Below, one piece after another: positions 6,754 to 12,962 of a stretch of DNA of 12,962 nucleotides. Made by a program: the position numbers and the translations under genes. Positions within the stretch are counted from its first letter, which is position 1; every line of letters starts with the position of its first letter. Source of the DNA: an uncultured Collinsella sp. Lineage in GTDB: Bacteria > Actinomycetota > Coriobacteriia > Coriobacteriales > Coriobacteriaceae. Location: contig CATZKS010000061.1 in the NCBI GenBank assembly GCA_958421035.1, forward strand, positions 1 through 12,962. The letters are read 5' to 3'. The notes below the pieces were generated by a model. That model saw only the letters and a list, made by a program, of their open reading frames with translations, had not been told where the DNA came from and did not search any database.

Positions 6754-6828
6754 TATCTCTCATCTTTCACTCATCTCTAATACGAGAGATAACAGAGAGA
6801 CAAGAGATAATTACGAGAGATAACTGAG
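6754..6828. repeat. GAGAGATAA motif cluster, copy B
   Basis: This is the second copy of the 75-bp unit. Direct motifs start at 6782, 6800 and 6813, the same 18 and 13-bp steps as copy A, and the inverse TTATCTCTC lies at 6753-6761. That inverse motif pairs with GAGAGATAA at 6784-6792 over 9 bp. The unit ends about 57 bp before the start codon of the AlbA_2/winged-helix gene. It would therefore overlap the promoter or early leader of that gene. A protein bound here would be well placed to control it. Confidence 0.85.
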
Positions 6829-6872
6829 AGACGAAGGAAATCTATTCGCGGCATTCTCCGCCGGGCCGAGCG

Positions 6873-6878
6873 AAAGGA
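6873..6878 (+). promoter_or_regulatory. Ribosome binding site that decides the AlbA_2 gene start
   Basis: AAAGGA lies 7 nt before the ATG at 6886 but only 1 nt before the ATG at 6880. The downstream start is therefore preferred. Confidence 0.65.
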
Positions 6879-6885
6879 CATGCAG

Positions 6886-8352
6886 ATGAACGAAAACGAG
6901 CTGACCGGTCTGCTCGAGTCTTTAAGGCGCATGGGCTCGGACGATCTTAACGTTGAGGTCAAGGAGAGCGCCACGACGCTTTCCCGCGACGTATGGGAAA
7001 CGGTTAGCGCATTCGCGAATACCACTGGCGGAATTATCGTGCTCGGCGTGAGCGAGCGCGCGGGCTTTGTCCCGGTTGAGAACTTTGAGACCGAGAAGGT
7101 GCTCAACCAATTCGTAGCGGGCATGGGTGATGCCGGCGGTCGCGGAAAACTGGCCAATCCGCCCAAATACACCATTGAGCGCGTGGAGCTCCAGGGCACC
7201 GTGGTTCTGGTCATCACGATTGAGGAGCTCGACCCGTCGAGCAAGCCTTGCTATGTCATAGAGCGGGGCGCTCAAGGTGGCAGCTACAAGCGCATCGATG
7301 ACAAAGACGTGCCGCTTTCGTCGACCGAGGTCCTGTCCTTGTCATCGTATGAACGGGCGAGCCCCAGTGATCGCGATGCAGTGCCCGGCGCGGTCGCAGG
7401 CGATCTTGACGAGGCCCTGGTCGACCGCACGATAGAGCGTGCTTTCTCACTGACACCTCGTGCGATGCGCGGCGCGCCGGACAAGAAAACGAAGCTGGAG
7501 CGCCTGAATTTCCTCGACTCCCAGGGCAATGTCACTAAGGCCGGACTCCTGGCTGCGGGTGCCTATCCTCAGCAGTTCTATCCCAAGCTCTTTATCGATG
7601 TGGCGGTCTATGCCGGAACGCAGAAGGGCGCGGCGGGGTCGTTGAGGTTCATGGACCGTACGATCTGCGAGGGGACGTTGGGTGAAATGATTTCGGATGC
7701 CGTCGCGGCAGTCGCCAAGAATTTGCGGCGAATTTCGACGATCCAAGGCGTCTCGCGTGTCGACTCGCTGGAGATTCCCGAGGAAGTCCTGCGCGAGGCA
7801 ATCGCCAACGCCGTAATCCACCGAGAATACGGAGATCGGTTCTGTGGGCAGTCGATCGCTGTTGACGTCTTTGATGACCGTATCGAGGTGACGAACCCCG
7901 GCGGCCTATACGGAGGAAAGACTCGCGAGAACCTGTTTGACGGCAGCTCCCGATGTCGCAATGCGACGCTTGTGAAGCTCATGTCGCTTGTCCCATTGCC
8001 CGACGGTGCGGGCTCTCCTGCCGAAGGCAACGGGTCGGGCATTCCAATGATGCTCGATGCCATGCGTGCGCAAGGTCTGGCCGAGCCATTGTTTTGCCCG
8101 GGTTTCGACCGGTTTAAGGTTGTCCTTTACCGAGCGAAGGTTGAGCAAATCGATCATGGCGGGGACTTAATTGTGGCGGCACTCAAGCGCAACGGCGAAC
8201 TGGGAACACGTGAACTGGCAGAATGCACGGGACTCACCGTCTCCCAGGTTAGGGCACGCGTCAATGCGCTCATCGCACAGGGCGAGCTTGAACCTACGGC
8301 GTCGGCGACAAGCCGCAACCGTAAATATCGACTGTCGGAGCGCGTGGGATAG
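6886..8352 (+). CDS. AlbA_2 / ATP-binding / winged-helix regulator (COG2865-like)
   Basis: This 488-residue protein has three parts. Residues about 20-150 form an AlbA_2 (Schlafen-like, 'divergent AAA_4') putative nucleic-acid-binding domain, shown by VEVKES at 23-28, FANTTGGIIVLGV and the later RGAQGGSYKR. Residues about 300-412 carry a GHKL-type ATPase pattern: EAIANAVIHREY (304-315, with the key Asn308), VTNPGGL (335-341) and GNGSGIPMM (381-389). Residues about 427-485 form a winged helix (TRELAECTGLTVSQVRARVN). Such proteins are usually annotated as ATP-binding transcriptional regulators, and their true activity is poorly known. The gene follows a 570-bp region packed with repeated operator-like motifs, so autoregulation is plausible. 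It is monocistronic: the gene to the right is convergent and the gene to the left divergent. A role in DNA or phage response is possible but not shown here. Confidence 0.85.
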   Translation: MNENELTGLLESLRRMGSDDLNVEVKESATTLSRDVWETVSAFANTTGGIIVLGVSERAGFVPVENFETEKVLNQFVAGMGDAGGRGKLANPPKYTIERVELQGTVVLVITIEELDPSSKPCYVIERGAQGGSYKRIDDKDVPLSSTEVLSLSSYERASPSDRDAVPGAVAGDLDEALVDRTIERAFSLTPRAMRGAPDKKTKLERLNFLDSQGNVTKAGLLAAGAYPQQFYPKLFIDVAVYAGTQKGAAGSLRFMDRTICEGTLGEMISDAVAAVAKNLRRISTIQGVSRVDSLEIPEEVLREAIANAVIHREYGDRFCGQSIAVDVFDDRIEVTNPGGLYGGKTRENLFDGSSRCRNATLVKLMSLVPLPDGAGSPAEGNGSGIPMMLDAMRAQGLAEPLFCPGFDRFKVVLYRAKVEQIDHGGDLIVAALKRNGELGTRELAECTGLTVSQVRARVNALIAQGELEPTASATSRNRKYRLSERVG

Positions 8353-8452
8353 ATGCGTTAGTGGACGAGGCGACCCAATAATCGACCCTCGATTGGCGTC
8401 CATTAAGGTAAAGCGGTTGTTGCCCAGTCGACGGTGATGCTAAAGACTCGGC

Positions 8453-8944
8453 TTACGCCGGCATGGCCCCGAACCCGTCTATCAGGAACAGCCTGAGAAC
8501 CAGCTTGATGACATTTCCCGGTTTGACTTCAGCCGTGCCAAAGACGTGGTGCTCGGCGAGCTCGCTGGAGTATGCATAGATGTCGCGGATAAGGTCCGCG
8601 CCCGAAAGCGTAAACATGTAGCCTGCGTCCGAAAGCGCATTGGGTGCGGCGGGCAACTTGGCTATGTAGCAGAACGTTTGCAGGTCGGGCGCCATAACGT
8701 CCTGGTAGCCAAGATGGCTGCCGTCTTCTTGTGCGGCGAGTTCCAGCTGGCGTACTCGATCCAGCGCCGCTGCCAGCACAAAGCTCGGCGTGGGCGCATT
8801 GACGTCCTCCGTGCTCGCCACGAGCCTGCCCGCTGCCTGCGTGACAAGCCAGGCGACCTCGCGCTGGCAACGCACGGCCTTGCGCGTAACTGGCTTGATG
8901 GACGAAGAAGAAACGCTCCCCTTAGGCGGATTCGAAGCAGCCAT
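8453..8944 (-). CDS. Hypothetical protein, 163 residues
   Basis: I do not recognise a family. The protein is soluble, with no signal peptide or membrane segment. It has a Ser/Pro-rich N-terminus (about 1-20), then a mostly helical Ala/Leu-rich part, an acidic middle, and a hydrophobic C-terminus (VIKLVLRLFLIDGFG). The start at 8944 is supported by GGAGGG just upstream. Codon choice fits the surrounding genes. A promoter hexamer and a perfect 6-bp dyad precede it. It is convergent with the AlbA_2 gene, 100 bp away. It lies downstream of the methyltransferase gene on the same strand but is separated from it by a strong terminator, so it is its own unit. The 100-bp convergent gap (8353-8452) shows no clear terminator. 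Confidence 0.7.
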   Translation of the reverse strand: MAASNPPKGSVSSSSIKPVTRKAVRCQREVAWLVTQAAGRLVASTEDVNAPTPSFVLAAALDRVRQLELAAQEDGSHLGYQDVMAPDLQTFCYIAKLPAAPNALSDAGYMFTLSGADLIRDIYAYSSELAEHHVFGTAEVKPGNVIKLVLRLFLIDGFGAMPA

Positions 8945-8962
8945 AAGACCCTCCCATGAACA

Positions 8963-8984
8963 ATCCGGCCCAATAAGTCCGGAT
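8963..8984. promoter_or_regulatory. Operator-like dyad before the 163-residue gene
   Basis: ATCCGG (8963-8968) and CCGGAT (8979-8984) form a perfect inverted repeat with a 10-nt centre. It lies 18 bp before the start codon and just downstream of the hexamer at 9002-9007. This is where a repressor could block early transcription. Confidence 0.45.
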
Positions 8985-9001
8985 GAAACACGTGCTACAT
9001 C

Positions 9002-9007
9002 AGTATA
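9002..9007 (-). promoter_or_regulatory. Possible -10 element for the 163-residue gene
   Basis: On the minus strand the hexamer is TATACT, 57 nt before the start at 8944. The -35 position falls next to the terminator of the methyltransferase gene and shows no strong match. Confidence 0.35.
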
Positions 9008-9023
9008 CAGGGGAGTGAGATGG

Positions 9024-9059
9024 AAAAAACGGAGTCGGCAGCGTGAACTGCCGGCTCCG
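9024..9059 (-). terminator. Rho-independent terminator of the methyltransferase gene
   Basis: A 12-bp stem pairs 9030-9041 with 9048-9059 (one G-U pair) around a 6-nt loop. On the minus strand it is followed by six T (A-run 9024-9029). It begins 11 bp after the methyltransferase stop codon. Confidence 0.9.
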
Positions 9060-9070
9060 GATTGCTTGCC

Positions 9071-10333
9071 TTAGAGGTCGTACACTTCGACCATAGCTTC
9101 GCCAATGCGATGGGGCACGCCGGTGACGAGTGCGTTGCCCATGCAGAAGGCTCGATGGCCGTCAGTCATGCCCGTATCGGTCCAGCCTTTCGGGAATCCC
9201 TGAAGCTGATCGAGCTCGTCGGGAACAAGACGGCGGAAACGGCCATCGGGACATTCGATGACGTGCTTGAAGCGGCTCGCTCCCGTGCCGCCTTCTCCTG
9301 TGAGGATGGTGCGGCTCGGCTTGTCGGTAGCATCCGGGAAGCTCATGGCACCCTCTGAATACGTATACGTAAAGCCGGTTTTCTTATTGGTGCGTTCCTC
9401 GCGCTTGCTGCCCTTGAGGTAGCGCCAGTCGGGAAGTTTCTCGTCAGAGATGTAGAACTGCTCCGGAACAACCGCCTCATTGACAAGGACATCGCCAAGC
9501 ACGCGGCGCTCGCCGTGGTAGTCCTCGGCGAAGTCGCAGGTCAGAACGTGGCAGCTCTGCATGACGCCGGCACTCTTGAACTGAGAGGTCTTTTGGCCAA
9601 CGCCAAAACGAGTCGAGTTCTCGTAAGGATCGGGTAGAACATCAAGCTCGGCCATTTCGTCAGGATAGATGGCGGGAAAGGCCTTCGCCATGACGCCATT
9701 GTGCATGCGATCGACAAGATTAACCTTGCCGGCGTTCTTCTCGCAGAAGATGTAAACGCGCTTGCGACGCTGGGGAAAACCGTATTCCGCGGAGTTGACC
9801 ACGCGCCATTCGACGGTGTAGTCGAGGTCGGCAAGGCAGCTCAAGATAATGGCGAAATCGCGACCGCGCTGTGACGCGGGCGACTTGAGCAGACGGTCAA
9901 CGTTCTCAAAGAGACCGAAGCGCGGCTTCTTCATCTCGAGGAAGTGATAGATGTCCCACCACAGGACACCCTTCTTGCCCTCGATGCCGTGCGCCTGATT
10001 GAGAGGACGCGCGACAGAGTAGTCTTGGCAGGGAAAGCCACCGACGACCATGTCGACACGGGGAATTTCAATCTCGCCGGCTTCAGCCTGCTCTAAGACC
10101 TTATTGATATCTTCGTTGACAACGGAATCTTCGCCAAAGCGGTCCATGTAGCAACGTGCCGCAAACTGACGCGACTTGGTTCCGGGCGGTTCCCACTGGT
10201 TGGCCCAAATGGTGCGAAAGGGCCCGGCGGGCTTCATGTAGAAATCTGGATAACGAGGGTCAGCGTAGCCTTCGAGGCCTAAACGGAATCCGCCGACGCC
10301 AGCAAAAAGCTCGGCGATTTTGACCTCTGACAT
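9071..10333 (-). CDS. C5-cytosine DNA methyltransferase, Sau3AI-type (predicted GATC)
   Basis: This 420-residue enzyme should transfer a methyl group from S-adenosylmethionine to carbon 5 of cytosine and protect the host from the adjacent nuclease. The order of motifs is canonical: motif I ELFAGVGGFRLGL (8-20), motif IV GGFPCQDYS with catalytic Cys102, motif VI FENV (142-145), motif VIII QRRKRVYIF (188-196), a variable target-recognition region about 197-345, motif IX RRLVPDELDQLQGFP (367-381) and motif X GNALVTGVPHRIG (399-411). The length is close to that of M.Sau3AI. The start at 10333 is chosen because GGGGGAG lies 5 nt upstream and motif I follows at once. A further in-frame ATG at 10363 lacks support. 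There is no N-terminal helix-turn-helix extension, so it should not act as a classic autorepressing methylase. It is divergent from the nuclease gene. The GATC specificity is inferred from its partner. Confidence 0.92.
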   Translation of the reverse strand: MSEVKIAELFAGVGGFRLGLEGYADPRYPDFYMKPAGPFRTIWANQWEPPGTKSRQFAARCYMDRFGEDSVVNEDINKVLEQAEAGEIEIPRVDMVVGGFPCQDYSVARPLNQAHGIEGKKGVLWWDIYHFLEMKKPRFGLFENVDRLLKSPASQRGRDFAIILSCLADLDYTVEWRVVNSAEYGFPQRRKRVYIFCEKNAGKVNLVDRMHNGVMAKAFPAIYPDEMAELDVLPDPYENSTRFGVGQKTSQFKSAGVMQSCHVLTCDFAEDYHGERRVLGDVLVNEAVVPEQFYISDEKLPDWRYLKGSKREERTNKKTGFTYTYSEGAMSFPDATDKPSRTILTGEGGTGASRFKHVIECPDGRFRRLVPDELDQLQGFPKGWTDTGMTDGHRAFCMGNALVTGVPHRIGEAMVEVYDL

Positions 10334-10338
10334 ACTCA

Positions 10339-10345
10339 CTCCCCC
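10339..10345 (-). promoter_or_regulatory. Ribosome binding site that decides the methyltransferase start
   Basis: On the minus strand GGGGGAG lies 5 nt before the ATG at 10333. It lies inside the longer frame that begins at 10363, which argues against the longer product. Confidence 0.7.
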
Positions 10346-10381
10346 AAATCGCTGCAAATGCAAAGATCAAGGGTACAGAAA

Positions 10382-10431
10382 TCGGGTTGCAAATGGAAGA
10401 TCCCCTAGGGGATCTTCACGGTATAACCCGA
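10382..10431. promoter_or_regulatory. 50-bp symmetric operator-like element with two GATC sites
   Basis: The core, 10396-10417, is a perfect 22-bp palindrome centred on CTAG with a GATC in each arm (10399-10402 and 10411-10414). Outside it, TCGGGTT (10382-10388) and AACCCGA (10425-10431) form a second 7-bp dyad with exactly the same centre. The 7-bp segments in between are not symmetric. It sits in the middle of the 149-bp spacer between the divergent methyltransferase and nuclease genes. Two further GATC sites flank it at 10365-10368 and 10454-10457. This is a good candidate for a shared control site whose GATC methylation could set expression. Confidence 0.75.
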
Positions 10432-10470
10432 ATTTACAGTAGCATACATATTAGATCATGTCTTATTTCG

Positions 10471-10476
10471 AGAGGA
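10471..10476 (+). promoter_or_regulatory. Ribosome binding site that decides the endonuclease start
   Basis: AGAGGA lies 6 nt before the ATG at 10483. The longer frame that begins at 10387 starts inside the symmetric control element and has no comparable site. Confidence 0.6.
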
Positions 10477-10482
10477 TTTGCC

Positions 10483-11988
10483 ATGTCCAAGAAGCATCTC
10501 GACTTCAAGCGCATGCTTGACGATACTGATTTTTCTGACCCTTCAAGCATCGAGCGGTATGCTGCCAATCTCGACGGGATGACGTTTCGCGATATTCTTG
10601 AGCTTGGCATTGCGCCGGAGGGGGAAAGTGCGCCCAAGGACTTTGGGTCCAAGAAGTACAAGGGCGGTATGGGAACCCTGATCGAGGAGCGTTACTTTGG
10701 CTACAAGGCCAACAGCGATGATCGGCCAGACTTTCCCGAGGCGGGCGTTGAGCTCAAGGCAACGTGTTTTGACGTACTCAAAGACGGCCGTAAATCTGCC
10801 GGCGAGCGTCTCGTTCTGACAATGATTCCCTATGACCGTCCTGTTTCGCTCGACTATGAAAGCTCGCATCTCAAGACCAAGCTCAGCAATATTCTGCTGA
10901 TTTACTACGGCCGCGATCGTTCTATCGACAAATACGACCAGCGCATTGAGCGTGCAGTCATGGTTCGTCTGCCCGAAGAGGACATGAAGATCATTCGCGC
11001 CGACTACGAGAAGATCATTTCGTACATTCAGGACGGTCGCGCGGATGAGCTGTCGGAGGGCATGACTACCTACCTGGGCGCCTGCACAAAGGGTGCAACC
11101 GAGGCCACGATGTGGGTTGACCAGTACTACGAGTACTTCAATACCGATACGGGCGAGATCGAGCGCCGTCGCGCAAAGCGTCGTGCCTTTTCGCTCAAGC
11201 GCTCGTACATGGACTACGTGCTTCACACCTATGTTCTCGGTGCCCCACGCGTCGGCGAGAGCATCGTTCAAGCTGGCGATGAGTCCATTGATTTCGAAAG
11301 CTTCGTTACTGCGCTTGTCGAGCGCCACTATGGCGAAACCGATCGTCAAATCGCGGAGCAGTACGGACTGGAATACACGGGCAACAAGGCCCAATGGACG
11401 ACGCTCGTTTATCGCATGCTCGGCATAAAAAACAATGCTGCCGAGGAGTTCGTTAAGGCTGGGATTAACGTCCGCGCTTGTCGCGTTAATAAGAGGGGAC
11501 ACATCGAGCAGGCAATGTCCTTCCCTCCGTTTGAGTTTAAGCAGCTAATCAACGAGGATTGGGAAACGTCTTCCTTCCGTGCACGCCTTGAGACCAGCCG
11601 TTTCTTCTTCGTCGTGTTCCGTGAGGACCACGAGGGGATGTGGCGCCTTGACCGCTGCCTATTCTGGGCAATGCCGGCAAACGAAATCGAGGGCCCCGCA
11701 AAGGCTTGCTGGGATGAGACGCGAAAGGTCATTCGCAAGGGCGTTGAGCTCAATCCGTATCGGGATGCGAGCGGAAAGCTCAAGGTGACCAACAATCTGC
11801 CCGGTATGGCGGATAACCCGATTGTCCACGTTCGCCCGCATACGTCAAAAGCGGCTTACAAGTTTTCCGATGGAACAGAGATCGGTGACATCGCAAGGAA
11901 CGCTTACGAACTGCCCGACGGGCGCTGGATGACGAAGCAATCGTTCTGGTTCAACAAGGGCTACCTGGAGCACATTCTGGGGCTGTAG
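10483..11988 (+). CDS. Sau3AI/MutH-family type II restriction endonuclease (predicted GATC)
   Basis: This 501-residue nuclease should cut unmodified GATC DNA. The N-terminal MutH-like domain has the full active-site set in MutH spacing: Glu69, Asp83 (RPDF) and Glu90-Leu-Lys92 (GVELKAT), with ERLVLTMI following. From recalled Sau3AI sequence, further shared blocks are ELSEGMTTYLGACTKGA, RAFSLKRSYM, AMSFPPFEFKQL, LETSRFFFVVF and the C-terminal MTKQSFWFNKGYL. Sau3AI is about 489 residues, with a second MutH-like C-terminal domain that serves DNA binding, and this protein has room for the same layout. The start at 10483 has AGAGGA 6 nt upstream. An open frame back to 10387 would run through the operator-like palindrome. 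It forms a complete, apparently intact divergent restriction-modification unit with the gene at 9071-10333. No controller gene is next to it. Confidence 0.92.
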   Translation: MSKKHLDFKRMLDDTDFSDPSSIERYAANLDGMTFRDILELGIAPEGESAPKDFGSKKYKGGMGTLIEERYFGYKANSDDRPDFPEAGVELKATCFDVLKDGRKSAGERLVLTMIPYDRPVSLDYESSHLKTKLSNILLIYYGRDRSIDKYDQRIERAVMVRLPEEDMKIIRADYEKIISYIQDGRADELSEGMTTYLGACTKGATEATMWVDQYYEYFNTDTGEIERRRAKRRAFSLKRSYMDYVLHTYVLGAPRVGESIVQAGDESIDFESFVTALVERHYGETDRQIAEQYGLEYTGNKAQWTTLVYRMLGIKNNAAEEFVKAGINVRACRVNKRGHIEQAMSFPPFEFKQLINEDWETSSFRARLETSRFFFVVFREDHEGMWRLDRCLFWAMPANEIEGPAKACWDETRKVIRKGVELNPYRDASGKLKVTNNLPGMADNPIVHVRPHTSKAAYKFSDGTEIGDIARNAYELPDGRWMTKQSFWFNKGYLEHILGL

Positions 11989-12044
11989 CGTTTTGGGCTT
12001 GTTTAACGATTGAGTTCCTGCTCCTCAGTGCCTCGATGTCATCT

Positions 12045-12731
12045 CTACAAATAAACCCCCTCACCGAGTTGCCTGTGGAACTCGGCGTGATGGTCGCGTG
12101 CCCAGGTAAAGAGCGCCTGGTCAAAGTCGGTGCGCGTGGCTGGGATGCCAAAGACGCCGGCAACCTCGACGCGCACAAACTCCAGTGCCGGCAGCTTGTT
12201 GATGGCAGTGAGGGCAAACGGGGACGAGGGCTCCTCGAACAGATAGCGGCTGCCTTGCAGCGCGTCGCAACTGGTGCACGTGTTGCCGAGCGACGGGGCT
12301 TTGGAGGCTCGTGCGCCTACGGGCTTGTAGCCGCAGCGCTTATGAAGGTAGTCGCGGATCTCGCTCGGCACGCAGCCGAGAGCGGGCACGATGGCGAGTG
12401 CGTTGGCGTTGGCCGTGTCGATGGCAATGTGCCCGGCTTCGTTGGGCGCGTGCGCGATGGCGATGCACTCGTCGCTATCGGTTCGATAGGGAATGCCGAA
12501 GGCCGCGACCGAGGTCTCTTTGTGACACTTCCAGCACTCGCGCTTGCCCAGTACTAGATATATATACGGCGCAGAGGGGTCGGATCGGTCAATACCGGGC
12601 AGCCACTCGGCAAAGGGCTCGGGGTTGACGCCGCTGGGTACATACCAGATTTTCTTGGTCCGGTCCCATTTGGCGCCCAACGCCTTGGCTTCTTCTTTGT
12701 GCGAAAAGGGAACATCGAGCTCGGTGCGCAT
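12045..12731 (-). CDS. DUF5710-type protein with two CxxC pairs
   Basis: This 228-residue protein begins with a DUF5710-like module (about 2-45): ELDVPFSHKEEAKALGAKWDRTKKIWYVPSG. That module is found in proteins linked to DNA handling and plasmids, with no settled biochemical role. Two CxxC pairs follow, Cys66-Trp-Lys-Cys69 and Cys152-Thr-Ser-Cys155, which could form a split zinc ribbon. Extra Cys are at 89, 120 and 133. There is no signal peptide or membrane segment. AAGGAG lies 5 nt before the ATG at 12731. The frame is open to 12956 but that part is non-coding leader. It is convergent with the nuclease gene (56-bp gap without a clear terminator). Its function is unknown to me. Confidence 0.82.
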   Translation of the reverse strand: MRTELDVPFSHKEEAKALGAKWDRTKKIWYVPSGVNPEPFAEWLPGIDRSDPSAPYIYLVLGKRECWKCHKETSVAAFGIPYRTDSDECIAIAHAPNEAGHIAIDTANANALAIVPALGCVPSEIRDYLHKRCGYKPVGARASKAPSLGNTCTSCDALQGSRYLFEEPSSPFALTAINKLPALEFVRVEVAGVFGIPATRTDFDQALFTWARDHHAEFHRQLGEGVYL

Positions 12732-12910
12732 GGTGGCTCCTTGGTGCTGCAGGTGTAAGTGGCTCAAGGATACCGCGGGGCGCAGACATCGTGGCGTTTT
12801 GCCGAGAAGCTGTGGTGCGGACTGATTGGTTATACCGATGGATAGATCGGCAAGTAGATGGTCGGCTTTTGGCCAGTTGGGCGGTTGGAGCTGCCAGCTG
12901 ATTTGGCGAC

Positions 12911-12949
12911 ATAAAACAAAACAGCCCAGAGGACATAGCCTCTGAGCTG
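12911..12949 (-). terminator. Probable terminator of a minus-strand gene outside the window
   Basis: CAGAGG (12927-12932) pairs with CCTCTG (12939-12944) around 6 nt. After one mismatch CAGC (12922-12925) pairs with GCTG (12946-12949). On the minus strand the hairpin is followed by a T-rich tract (TGTTTTGTTTTAT). This suits the end of a gene whose stop codon lies past 12962. The remaining spacer, 12732-12910, holds nothing else I can name beyond the leader of the DUF5710 gene. Confidence 0.6.
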
Positions 12950-12962
12950 CGAACATTTGGTG

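Noticed and set aside
6589..6828. Possible CRISPR array or plasmid-type iterons
   Set aside because: The repeated motifs are only about 12 bp, with 13 and 18-bp steps and no variable spacers of constant length. No cas or replication gene is nearby. An operator array fits better.
8363..8401. Hairpin in the convergent gap (GGACG/CGTCC with an inner CCAAT/ATTGG part)
   Set aside because: The stem is interrupted by a 5'-side bulge and no T-run follows on either strand, so I do not call it a terminator.
10543..11502. A 319-residue open frame antisense to the endonuclease gene
   Set aside because: No ribosome site or family motif is visible, and the sense frame is a clear Sau3AI homologue.
12036..12557. 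A 173-residue open frame antisense to the DUF5710-type gene
   Set aside because: The sense frame has a good ribosome site and a recognisable N-terminal module, while this one has neither.

Overview
The window looks like chromosomal DNA of a GC-rich, anaerobic, gut-type actinobacterium. My best guess is a Coriobacteriia member such as Collinsella. I infer this from overall style: high-GC codon use, a MetA-type acyltransferase, an NAD-linked 2-hydroxyacid dehydrogenase, a PreP-like M16C protease, and many short palindromic intergenic repeats. There is no rRNA or other taxonomic marker here, so the assignment is tentative. No tRNA, rRNA, CRISPR array, transposase or phage gene was found.

Left half (1 to about 6.3 kb) is ordinary core metabolism. 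The 3' end of an unidentified plus-strand gene is followed by a minus-strand lactate/2-hydroxyacid dehydrogenase (210-1187) with a strong terminator. Divergent from it is metA (1399-2325), whose residue 111 is Glu, predicting acetyl-CoA rather than succinyl-CoA use. Convergent with metA is 5-formyltetrahydrofolate cyclo-ligase (2368-2964). A 315-bp repeat-rich spacer then leads to a 1011-residue M16C metallopeptidase (3280-6315, minus). That spacer holds two 57-bp palindromes in an exact 81-bp tandem register, plus a terminator hairpin that shares an identical 20-mer, in inverse orientation, with the ldh/metA spacer.

The centre (6316-6885) is a 570-bp non-coding region rich in structure. It contains a four-unit inverted array (two 18-mers direct, two inverted, 29-bp steps) and two 75-bp copies, 165 bp apart, of a cluster of GAGAGATAA motifs. 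These lead directly into a gene for an AlbA_2 / GHKL-ATPase-like / winged-helix protein (6886-8352), so an autoregulated or locally regulated promoter is the simplest reading.

The right half is accessory. A 163-residue orphan protein (8453-8944, minus) has its own operator-like dyad. Next is a divergent type II restriction-modification pair: a C5-cytosine methyltransferase (9071-10333, minus) and a Sau3AI/MutH-family endonuclease (10483-11988, plus) with the full E, D, ExK active-site set. Both are expected to recognise GATC. Their shared 149-bp promoter region holds four GATC sites, two of them inside a perfect 22-bp palindrome at the centre of a 50-bp dyad. No controller (C) gene is seen, so methylation-sensitive control of the promoter is an attractive idea. 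The window ends with a DUF5710-type protein with two CxxC pairs (12045-12731, minus) and a terminator that probably belongs to a minus-strand gene just outside the window.
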